Notes under the pieces: model-generated
Told to the model about the DNA's origin: nothing
The model's database searches: none
Seen by the model: only the letters and a program-made list of their open reading frames with translations
From: Vitrella brassicaformis
Lineage: Eukaryota; Sar; Vitrellaceae
Assembly (NCBI GenBank): GCA_001179505.1
Contig: CDMY01000568.1
Coordinates: 1-42,979, forward strand
Direction of reading: 5' to 3'
Length of the DNA stretch: 42,979 nucleotides
Part shown: in pieces, positions 33,649 to 42,979 of the stretch
Layout of the letters: each line of letters begins with the position of its first letter
Numbering within the stretch: position 1 is the stretch's first letter
Program-made: the position numbers and the translations under genes

Positions 33649-34914
33649 GTAAGGGAGTGGACCGGTGCTGTTGCCGAGTGACTGAGTTGAGTGAAACTCA
33701 CTCGAGCCGGTTCGTTCGTCTGTGTCCGTCGGTGGAGGCTGGCGCGAGAGTGAGAGAGTGAGGGAGCGAGAGAGAGGGCCGCCCCTTTTTCTGCCGATCG
33801 GTTGATGTATGGTCGGCGGGCACACATGTGATCTGCGGGCGGAAGGAAACGTGTTTGCGTGGATGGAATTGTTGATGCGTGTTGGTTCATGTGCCTTCCT
33901 TGGAGCTTTATCGGCTGAGTAGCGAACGTGCTATGCGTGTCGTTCGTGCTGTGCGTGTTATGTTATGGTGGTGCTGCGTGTCTGTCTGTCATGGTTTGTC
34001 GTGTGTCAGTCATGATGCCGCTACTCCGATGCCGCTGTGTTGCTGCTGGAGTATCCATCCACTCGCCCGCCCTTTCCCTGTAAGTGTTCTCGACGTGCGG
34101 CTCGTGAGGGCCGCAGACCGACAGACAGATCGACTGACTGACTCGTGCAATGTCACGTGGTGGATGGATGGATGGATGACGGTGTCTTGCATCCATATCA
34201 ATCAATGTCATAACATGCGTGTGATGTGAACCATGGCACCCTCGGCAGTCTTCACACGAGGGAAATCATCTCTTCCTTCACCCCTTGGTCTCGCTCAGTG
34301 ACATCCATCGGTTTGCTATCCTTCTCTCGTCTTGCTCTGGGACGTGTGCAGCGCCCTCAGGCAAGGGCCACCGACTGCCTCTTCACAGCAGGCGATCGGT
34401 GCACATTGCTAGAGCGCGCTGCATTACATCCCAGTTCTAAGATGAGTGGGAACACGGGCAAGCAGTCGAAAGCACTCAGACATGTCCATGAGTGCCGTGT
34501 CAACGAGCCGTGTGGCGGGTTCCGTTCAGTCTGTCCATGAGACCACTGTCAACCAGGCTGTAGCTGTCCAACTTTCCACGGGTGACGGCTCCAACCTGGC
34601 AGGCAGTCGCGAAACGGACAGACCGAGCTCATACCACACCAATCCAGCCCCGATACTCGGCAGCTGATACATCGTCAGGCGCGCAGTGGTTCATTCGCTC
34701 CATCCATCCATCCATCCATTCATCCAACCAGCAGCAGCAGCAGCAAAAGCACCCCTCCCTCCCTCGGTCCCTCTTTCGTGTACCTCTCTGATGCTGCTGG
34801 GCCAGCCAATGGAAAACACCCATGTTTGCACACACAGAAAAACTGGCCGCTGAAGGGGGGAGGGTCATGCAGCTCTTAGCTCTAGGATCCTCCTAGCCCC
34901 GCCCACTCACTCAC
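33649..34914. other. Convergent intergenic region
   Basis: 1.27 kb between the SRA-SET tail gene and the lipoyl/Kgd4-like gene, which converge on it. Contains GGAT repeats (34161-34178), CATC repeats (34700-34718) and a short CAG run (34731-34744). Open frames of about 100 codons occur but have no protein-like features. No RNA gene recognised. Confidence 0.55.
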
Positions 34915-35573
34915 TCACGCCTTTTGTCTGGTGACGTGAGTGTACCATGGCTCGTCGTGCGGCATGACCCCCAGGTTTATCGCCATGATCTCCTCCTCTG
35001 TCAGCGGCTTGGACTTGTAATTGCTCGGCAAATCGCTCCAGTCACTATACCTGATCCAGTTGACACGCACACGCACACACCACAGAACGGCCGGTTTCCG
35101 TTGTGTCCTCTACCTTCTGTGTGTTCCTTCCTTGCTCACCTTTCCACATCGATCCCCGGCTTGCTGCCCCTCGTCGATGCCGCTGCTGACGATGCCCCGC
35201 TGGCCGCCTCCCTCGGTGAGGGGGCCGGTGTGGGCCTCCCCTCTCCCCTCATCCCACCGGCCTTGCGGTCAGGGAACCGAATCAGCGGCGTATAGCGCCG
35301 TGCTGCATTATGTGTCGTTTGCTCGGGGGTGCTGCTGGTGTTGGTGTTGTGTCGCGGTGGTGCTTGTTGTGCGGATGTAGAGGATGAGGCGGGTGGTTGT
35401 GCCTTGTCTGCTGGTTGGTCGGCGAGTTGGTCGGCGAAGGATGTGTCGATAGTGCACAGATCACCGCCGATGTACACGGTGCCGCCTGCATGCACCACAA
35501 ACAAGGCCACGAAAGAGATGATATGTGTGCTGGCAAAACGGATATTAGAGAGCGTGCGGCCATGTGTGTGGCG

Positions 35574-35608
<35 letters not shown>

Positions 35609-36212
35609 GTCCAACTAACTCACCGACTTCGGCCGCGTGGCCGGTGATCTTGCCCGAGGCCTCGGCGTGAATGTCAACAGACACCTGCACACACACACAC
35701 ATATGAATAGTGAAGGCACGCAATGCACACGACACCACCGCATGAGTCTGCCCTTCCGTAATTACCTTGTCGGTGTCGATGACGCAGATAACTTCATCCT
35801 CCTTGACCAGAGTGCCCACGTCCTTCTTCCACTCGGCCACCGTGCCCTCGGTGATGGAGTCACCCATATTCGGCACCTGACAAACAACACACACACACAG
35901 ACAGAGAACACAGACACAGACACAACCAAACGACACCAATCACATCCATCTCTCCTTGCCCCACCCGACAGCCCAGTCCATAGGCTCGTGCTGGCTCACC
36001 TTCATCAGCACAGATGACTCGGCGGCCTCACTGAAATGCCGGCAAAACACCCGCTGCCCACTCGCCACCTCTGACGCCGCCCTCTGGAGAGCTCCTGAGT
36101 GAGGTGTGTGTGTCCGTCTCGTCAGCAGGGCGGTGCTGAGGCGCAGCATGCTCGATGACACGGGCCACTTTGTGCACACGAGGGCGCCAGAAAGTCGACG
36201 GAAGGCCAGCAT
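34915..36212 (-). CDS. Mitochondrial lipoyl-domain protein with Kgd4/MRPS36-like C-terminus
   Basis: Five exons (minus): 36212-36000, 35876-35766, 35684-35624, 35485-35140, 35050-34915; 288 aa. Residues 1-70 are Arg/Ser-rich with no acidic residues at first ([16 protein letters not shown]), fitting mitochondrial import. Residues ~72-150 form one E2-type lipoyl domain of the 2-oxoglutarate dehydrogenase kind: [16 protein letters not shown], then [19 protein letters not shown] with the lipoylated lysine in DTDKV, and [14 protein letters not shown]. An Ala/Pro/Thr linker follows. The end carries [11 protein letters not shown] and [23 protein letters not shown], which resemble Kgd4/MRPS36, the small subunit that ties E3 to the E2 core. 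There is no E3-binding or acyltransferase catalytic domain. The start at 36212 is chosen because the targeting-type sequence begins there. Alternative: a truncated E2, but the C-terminal motifs argue against it. Confidence 0.82.
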
Positions 36213-36747
36213 GAGCCCAACACGCCGTTTGTTGGTCTTTGACAGATGCGGCACTCAACAGGGGGCGCTCCCAACAGCTGTCTGTTCGCTTCACTCCTCG
36301 CCTTTAAAGCTCGCAGCTTCAGATCGCGCCAAAGGAGCGTCGCCTCGAAAAGGGGCAGGGATTAGTGTGGCTAAGGCTTAGGAAGGTCAGTGAGTCATTC
36401 AGCTCTCGACCGGATTGATGCACTCATCTCCATGTAAGGTTGACATCCATCGTTCCATGCAGTGTCGGACAGACTTCTCTCTCTTCTTTGCGCGGTGACC
36501 TTGGTGGGCAGCACATCGACAGAAAGCTGATGCCGACATACAGGCCATCAAGTTCATCCCTGCAGAGCAGAAAGAGACGTCCGAGCGAAAGAAACACGTT
36601 CAAGACACTGTGTGCCGTCCACTGCCCTGCCCTTGGTGCACATCCATCCGATGCACCCTCCCATGCCGCTGCAGGCTGATCTATACACACCACACCACAC
36701 CAACCGTGAGAAACCGTCAACACATACACACATGCACTTGTAGCTAG
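36213..36747. promoter_or_regulatory. Region between MutY 3' end and lipoyl/Kgd4-like gene start
   Basis: 535 bp, both flanking genes on the minus strand, so it should hold the MutY 3' end and the promoter of the lipoyl/Kgd4-like gene. The motif agctcgcag occurs at 36308-36316. No gene seen. Confidence 0.45.
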
Positions 36748-39661
36748 CTACCCGACAGCAGCACCAGCACCAGCAGCTGCCATCTCCTGTTTCTCCTGCT
36801 TCTTTTGCTTTTTGGCGGCGGCGGCCTTCCCCCGGGTGGTGCCCCTGTTGCCGCTCTTGCCCTCTAGGTAACACGCCACGATCTTCTTGACATACGTGGC
36901 GCACTTGCCCTGACAATGAGCGGACAGACACAAACACAATGCCGGTCTGTCTAGTCATTTTGTGACACCGCACCTGCAGGTCTGTCGGGTCAGTCCACTT
37001 GGACGGCACAGGCGATGCGTCAGCCAGCAACGAGATGGTCGCATCTGTTAAGATACATACAACACATCCATCGGATGGATGGCCCTCCCTCTCTGTGTGA
37101 GCATCCATTGGTACCCGTGCTGGAAGTGCCGCCGCCGCTGTGTCCTGTGGCCATGGTGTCGATGCGGTAGACGTGCAGGTGATGCGTGACGTGGCTGAAC
37201 ACATGAGTCACCTCACCCACCTGAATGCCTCGACAACACGTGGCACACAGCCATGGATCGGGAGAGACACAGAGGTTTGGCTTATCTGCCCGGCTCTCAT
37301 CTCGGTACCTTGGGAGCAGCAGACGAGTCGTCACACGCAACGCCCATCTCCTCTAAGGCCGCCCGGAGCTTCTGCGGCACAACACGCACACACAGACACA
37401 GGGAGAGAGAGAGGGAGAGAGAGGGATATGCGACACACGCCGACACACACCTCCCACACACATGGAACTCCAGTCAGACGGGCAGGCCATGTGTGTGTCG
37501 TGGGTATGGCAGAGAGTCAGAGCGATAAGGGATGAGTGTTTGTGTGTATCCTCACTGGACACTCAGAGAGGTTCTTACAAGACAAAGCGAATCATCACGC
37601 TGCCTGCCATGACCACCCCAACCACACACCACCTCACTGACCTGTACACACTCCTGGTCGCTCACAGCGGCATCCCCACTGCCCTTCTTCCGCTTTTTGT
37701 CACCCTTCTTCCCCTTGCCGCTGCTGCTGTTCTCTATCAGCACGCTGGGCGGCTCCCACTGGTTGGCCAGCAGCCCCTTGCTGGCCCGCTGCCGCACCAG
37801 GATGTGCCCGTCTGACGGCCGCTCGACGATCGCCACGGCGTAGGTCTCCTCCTTGCGGGGAGCCGTGCTCTTCTGAAAGAGGGAGGGATGAGCACATAGT
37901 GTGCACATGGGTCATGGATGGGATGCGCACACGCGTGTTTGTGTTTCTTGTGCTTCTCACTCACCGGCAATGGGTACTCGCCAGCTGAGACAGGGCCGTC
38001 CACACGCTGCGATCCAGACAGACAGACAGACAGACAGGACGAAAAAGATAGATCGACCATACGGGGACGGAGCTCTCCATAGCTCTCTGGCTGAGGTCGT
38101 GCTTACGGCTGGGTCGCACACGTCACATTCGCTGGGGTTGTGTCCCTTCCGGCGCACTGTGCGGTCCCTCACCTCCCGCTGTACTCGACAGTGCGCCGAT
38201 ACTGACACAACACAGACACACAGACACATGCATGTGAGAGCCGTGTTTGGTGAATGAAGGTTTTCTGACTTCCTACTCGGACAGACGGAGCATGCAGGGT
38301 TCTTGGGCGTGCAGACGGTCGCCCCAAGCTCCATCAGAGCCTGCACACACAGGACAGACACACACACATCACAACCAACCGTATCTATACCTCCTGCAAT
38401 CACCCAGAAGCGCACCTGATTGAGATCCCCTGGAGATTGCACTTCGTCCCCCTCTTGGCTTTTGACCAGCTCCCGCGCCACATTGGTGCTCGCCGCCAGC
38501 AGGTTCCTCGCGCTCGCAGGGGCGGCGTAGGCAGCCAGTCGGCTCGCCACGCGCACCACATTGCCGTCAACCGCCGGAGTGGGCACCGAGTAGCTGCACA
38601 AAACGGTTGAAACGTATGTGGCGTGTACTGCATGTGGTTGGTGTCTGTCTGTTGGCTCGTAGGCTTACGCGATGGATAAAATGGCGCCTGCGGTGTATGG
38701 GCCGATGCCGGGAATGGAGCGGAGGGACTTCTCGTCACTCGGGATCACACCACCATAATCCTGTACACCGCGGACACAACAGCACAGCACACCACCACCA
38801 AGTGGACACAGACATGCACACACGTACCCTTCCCTGTGTTATGGATCTCGCTCACCCTCATGACCTTCTTGGCCCCCTCGAGCAGGTTCTTGGCCCTGCT
38901 GTAGTACCCCAGTCCCGCCCACACCTCATTCACTTCCTCCAGCGTGGCACCACTCAGCGCCTCGGCGGTCGGCCAGCGCCCCATCCACTTGAGCCAGTAC
39001 TCAATCACCGTGGCCACCTGCGTCTGCTGCAGCATCACCTCAGACACCCATACGCCGTACGCCGACACGCTCGCAGAGACGTTGGTTGGCGCAGAGGGAG
39101 AGGGAGAGGAGTTCGGGGGAGGGGCAGGGTCAGGGGCGGGTGGTGCCTGCCTCTGCTTGAAGAACTGTTGGATGGTGGGCTGGCTCTTGTCGGACTTCTG
39201 GCGGGTGACGGTGCGATGGCCATAGGGAGGCGGGTCACCCCTGAATGCAGTTAACGACAGCGAGAGGATGCAGCAGCAGCGCACGGCGCTTTCATCTATT
39301 GTCTCTGTCTGTCTTTTATGTGAGCATATACCTACCTCCACGGCAGGTGCCTTCGGTTCGCCCTGAACCAGTCCAGCAAGCCTTTCCGAATGCCCTCCCT
39401 GTCCGCCCTACCCAGGTGGTGGTAGCCACCTCTCGTCGACTGATCTCCATCTTCATCGCCAACGTCTTGATGCTGCTGGTGTCGCTGGTGCTGCTGCTGC
39501 TGCATGGTGTCCAAGTCTTCTATGTCGATGATCTCCGTCATGCTGCTGGACGAGCGCTCCGGCAAAGGACGGATGAGCCGAAGGCGCGGAGGGGCGAGGG
39601 CAAAACCAAGAGCTAAGGAAGGAGCAATGAATAAGAAGCCATGGAGAGCAACCAGGCGCAT
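36748..39661 (-). CDS. MUTYH: A/G-specific adenine DNA glycosylase MutY
   Basis: Removes adenine mispaired with 8-oxoguanine in base-excision repair. Twelve exons (minus), 604 aa: 39661-39336, 39240-38856, 38760-38669, 38593-38416, 38340-38277, 38201-38107, 38006-37965, 37872-37642, 37371-37309, 37220-37115, 37044-36974, 36909-36748. The HhH-GPD fold shows the catalytic Glu in [12 protein letters not shown], the hairpin [14 protein letters not shown] and the catalytic Asp in AVDGNVVRV. The iron-sulphur loop is exact: [17 protein letters not shown], i.e. C-x6-C-x2-C-x5-C, with the splice at 38277/38201 falling inside it. The Nudix-like C-terminal domain ([20 protein letters not shown], then [17 protein letters not shown]) reads 8-oxoG. 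The first 25 aa are hydrophobic ([14 protein letters not shown]) and may target an organelle. A PIP-box-like [12 protein letters not shown] lies near residue 130, in an N-terminal insert before the catalytic domain. A Lys-rich tail ends it. Confidence 0.95.
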
Positions 39662-39861
39662 CAACGTGGCGCGGCGCCTCTGTCGGGTTCGGTATGCAGG
39701 GTTTTGCGAGCTTACTAGCCAACCAGACGCAAGGCTTCCTTGAGGTTGCCCGGGGAAACACGGCGCTTCCCATTGCAAAACGTATTGCAAAGATGCTGTT
39801 TGTCCACCATCCCCCCCAGCGCCCCAACACGAGCACGCCCATCCACACTGTGCTCGACAGG
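39662..39861. promoter_or_regulatory. Divergent promoter region of MutY and the coiled-coil gene
   Basis: 200 bp between the MutY ATG and the preferred ATG of the plus-strand gene. The plus-strand frame is open from 39694, so part of this could be coding and the true gap as short as 32 bp. Confidence 0.5.
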
Positions 39862-42560
39862 ATGGCCTTCTCGCAGTCCCAGCCGCCCACTCCCACCCCA
39901 GCAAGCATCGCCTCACTGAGGCAGCACGCAGGCAGGCGCCTGCGGCCGGTGACAGCGCGGTCCGAACAGCCCTACGACTCTGAGTATGAGGCCCATCTCG
40001 AGACCTTCACAAAGGCGACCGAGAGCATCGTTGAGGAGGCGCACGCCGGCATCCGAAAGGCGGAAAGGGTGCTGTCGGCGAAATCGATGCGGTCGGACAG
40101 GGACAGGGAGTCCCTGGCAGAGAGCGCCCCGGCACACTCGGCCCCACCGACACCCTTCAGAGACGTGATTGGCAAGATAGAGACGCCGGAGTTTCCCTAT
40201 GAAGAGATAGAGGAGCGTATCAAGAGCACCGTCGAGCAGCAGGGGGGCATGGGCCAGTCAAGGGCCATGCGAGAGGCGATCAACTATCTGAGAGAGGAGT
40301 ACCAGACGCAGCTGAGACGGGCGAGAGACGCAATGGTCAGGGAGTTCAGACAGTGGGCCGTCATGGCCAAAAGAGACAGAGAGGTGAGAAAGGGAGGGAG
40401 GGAGGGAGGGAGGGAGAGGGGGACATCAAAAGGCATTTGCAGCATTCACATTGTCTTTTCTCCTTCTCCTTAAGATGTTGCGTGCATCGATGGAGAAGTC
40501 TCTGGAGGACGCCTGGGAGCAGCGGCAGAAATCCATCAGCAAGGAGACGTCCGACACGGCCATCGAGAACGCCCGGCTCAAGGCGCAGAACGACCGGCTG
40601 CGGACTCTGCTGCTGTCACAGGAGATGCTCCTGACCATAGCGAGACACCAGCAAGGGGACAGGGACACACCACGGAGGGTAGGTAGGTACGTAAAACCAC
40701 AAACCGTCCCATACATACGCTGGGTGTTCCCATTCCCCGTCTGTCTGTGTGGCTGCTTTGCTTGTTGGTGTGCAGGAGACGCAGGCCAAGGAGACGTCTC
40801 AGTACAGGAAGAGGATACGTGGGCTGGAGCTGGCCAACAGCCGGCTGCAGCAGGACGTCCATGCGAGGGACGAGATGGTGCTCAACCTGCGGGAAGAGAT
40901 ACGCAAGCTGCAGAGCCAACTGGAGGAGACCGAAGAGTGAGCATGAGCATGTCCACACCTGGCACAGGAGACAGCCTCTGTATATGTGTGTGTGGGTGTT
41001 TGTGCAGGGAGCGTCATAGCCAGGAGGAGATGTACGAGAAACGGATCTTGCAGCTTGAAGAGGAGCTGCAGAGAAGGGAGCTCGAACTCACACAAAAGCT
41101 CGACAGCTACGTCGCCAAGTAAGCACAGAACGCTGGCTGGAGGACAAAAGAGGGGGCGTGTCCTGATGGAATCGGTCGTCATGCCATTGTCTGTCTGTCT
41201 GTCTGTCTGTCAGTTTTGATGAGTACAAGAAGGACACATCGGGGCAGATCAAGTTCCTCAAGGCCATCATACAGAGACAGGTGGGTGTGGACAGATGTAC
41301 ATAACACAATAAGTATCCACACACTCTGCACGGCTTGGCGCAGACGGATGCTCTGAAGCTGTACGAAGCCGAGCGCGCCGAGCTGATCAAGGCCATACAG
41401 GTCAACGACATTCTGTTTTAGCGACTTTCTGTGTGCCAATGTGTGTGTGTGTGTGTGTTCAGAAGCCCAGCACCCGTGTGGGTGAGCCTGAGGAAGAGGT
41501 TGAATTTGAACCTTACGAGTTCATCAGCAAGCTAGAGTGAGATCATTTATTGATCGGCGGACACACCTGCTGGTGTCTCGTCTCATCCCACCTCACGCTG
41601 TCTTGTTCTCTGTCTCCTTTCCTTTGTTGGCATGTTGTGCTGCAGATACCGCAAGGACCTCCTCGGCATGGACTTCGCGTGGAAGGACTACCCACCTTCA
41701 AGTAGACACACAACCGCACACACGTTGATTGAACCGGGCGGCCGTTCCCTGGCTCCGTCTCTACCTGTGTCAGCCCCCTCCCTCCAAGGCACCACGCCCC
41801 GGTTCTTCGTCGTCCGCAGGAAGCCCACCACACAGACAGAGACACAGATGGACACCACCACCAGCCCCAGAAGCCCCAGAAGCCCCAGAACCACCACAGG
41901 CACAGGAGCAGCAGGAGCAGCCAAGCCCTCCCCCCGCCCCCCCAAGACCGAGTGGATCCACATCGACACCTCGCCAATCTCCGTCCAGCAGGCCACCAAG
42001 CGGCTGGATGAGAGTTTGCAGCAGGTCAAGGGGCCCCGGTGGCGGGAGAGGGACCCCCGCTTCTCAGCCTCTGTGCGGGAGAGGGGCGGGCGGATGGAAC
42101 TGGACGAGGATGGCGGGGGTGCTGGTGGTGCTGGTCAAAACAGGGGCAGCTGGACGGACAGGTGGGGGGGTTGTCGGTGGAGGTTGGTTGTGCGGACGAT
42201 CCTGATATCATGGCTGTGTGCGTGTGTGTGTGTGCGTGCGTGTGTGGGCAGGTCGTACTACAAGAGCGGCCACCCGCCAAGACTGCCGGATGGGTAAGTG
42301 GAACACTCGTCATATGGACGAGCGCGTCCATATATTAATGGGCGTTGATCGGTTTTTGTGCAGGCCTGTGCTGTCGTCTCTGCGGCCACTCGTCATCCCC
42401 CCACCTGTGCAGACACGAAAAGAGTGGTGAGCAAAGCACCGCACCCTCGGCATGGACGAATGTGTCTTGTGTCTTGTGCTATGTTGTGTTGGGTGGCAGG
42501 TTGATGCGGCATCAGCCGCCAGAGGCGGTGATCCCACTGCCGGCCCTCACAATCGGATAG
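39862..42560 (+). CDS. Coiled-coil protein, unrecognised
   Basis: Eleven exons: 39862-40383, 40475-40678, 40776-40936, 41008-41118, 41214-41280, 41344-41400, 41463-41536, 41646-42161, 42252-42293, 42364-42426, 42500-42560; 625 aa from 39862 or 681 aa from 39694. All phases agree. After a Pro/Ser-rich start (MAFSQSQPPTPTPASIASLR), residues ~45-400 are almost wholly helical and charged, with heptad stretches such as YRKRIRGLELANSRLQQDV and EEIRKLQSQLEETEE. This is a long coiled coil, suggesting a cytoskeletal or scaffold role. A motif EPYEFISKLEYRKDLLGMDF bridges exons 7-8, followed by a disordered Thr/Pro-rich part with three SPR repeats, and a short conserved-looking end (KSGHPPRLPDG, LPALTIG). 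No family recognised. MutY is transcribed divergently from the same region, but a shared function should not be inferred. Confidence 0.8.
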
Positions 42561-42942
42561 ATGACCGTGTGCACGTGCGTGGGTCGATTCGATTGGTGGA
42601 TGCAATCGTCTTCTCCTGTGTGGTTGTGGTTGCTCTTCCTATGTATGTCTTTGTGTGGGCTGGCTGGGCAAGGGCTATCTTTTCTCTCACGTGTGTTGAC
42701 CTGACCTCACTACTCTTTCAGTGTGTTCACGTGATGTGTTGGTTCGTCCATGTGGTGTCGTGCATCGGTCAATCATCATTCCGTCAATCAATCCATTGGC
42801 TATGCACATAATCCGTGCATTCATTCATGCTGGCAGGCAGGCAGACAAATCACCGGCCATCGCAATGAATACGAATCCACACATCCCACAAATGCCCGCA
42901 ACTGTAAGCTAACTCAGCAAGCAAACCAAACCTTCTGTACAT

Positions 42943-42979
<37 letters not shown>
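42561..42979. other. 3' flank ending in a 36-nt poly-C run
   Basis: GT-rich 3' flank with no gene. The last 36 bases, 42944-42979, are all C. A homopolymer running exactly to the window edge may be a true microsatellite or an assembly or gap-edge artefact. Confidence 0.7.

Noticed and set aside
33879-34667. Small plus-strand frames of 70-120 codons in the convergent spacer
   Set aside because: No splice pattern, low-complexity translation, no similarity recognised.

Overview
The window is nuclear DNA of a eukaryote. Genes are intron-dense, with GT-AG and a few GC-AG introns mostly 60-300 nt long. Intergenic and intronic sequence is full of GT/CA, GACA and GGAT microsatellites, and products include SRA-SET proteins, a mitochondrial Kgd4-like protein and ANF-receptor-like ectodomains. 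The style (TLDc-like/LRR-like gene families, ANF plus cysteine-rich receptors, GT-rich introns) suggests an alveolate alga, most like the chromerid Vitrella. That assignment is inference, not proof. Exons were assembled by hand from splice signals, reading phase and protein similarity; no transcript data were seen.

Layout, left to right. (1) 1-2.6 kb: a 60-bp-class minisatellite, then a complete SUMO E2 (UBC9). (2) 2.6-10.7 kb: a tail-to-tail inverted duplication of a six-exon gene for a ~1,000-aa LRR-like protein ending in a TLDc-like domain. The plus copy is open; the minus copy has a 1-nt exon deletion and looks like a pseudogene. (3) 10.9-12.9 kb: an unrecognised seven-exon gene with an acidic/basic nuclear-looking tail. 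(4) 13.3-17.0 kb (minus): a signal-peptide protein with an ANF-receptor-type ligand-binding region, a GCC2/GCC3 cysteine-rich module and a GPI-like or short membrane tail, in about 18 exons. (5) 17.6-33.6 kb: a divergent pair of SRA(YDG)-preSET-SET-postSET proteins (minus 1,565 aa; plus about 2,343 aa) started from a 229-bp shared intergenic region, plus a doubtful small gene at the 3' end of the first. (6) 34.9-36.2 kb (minus): a mitochondrial lipoyl-domain protein whose C-terminus resembles Kgd4/MRPS36. (7) 36.7-39.7 kb (minus): a complete MutY adenine-DNA glycosylase. (8) 39.9-42.6 kb (plus): a coiled-coil protein sharing a ~200-bp divergent promoter with MutY. The window ends in a run of 36 C.

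Themes. The two SRA-SET proteins read modified cytosine with one module and would methylate histone with the other; both end in low-complexity tails with SUMO-interaction-like motifs, and UBC9 lies in the same window. The lipoyl-Kgd4 protein would link E2 chemistry and E3 recruitment of 2-oxoglutarate dehydrogenase in one small polypeptide. Many introns carry a CA/GA tract near the donor and a complementary TG/CT tract before the acceptor, in sense orientation on both strands. That architecture is one of the more unusual signals here.
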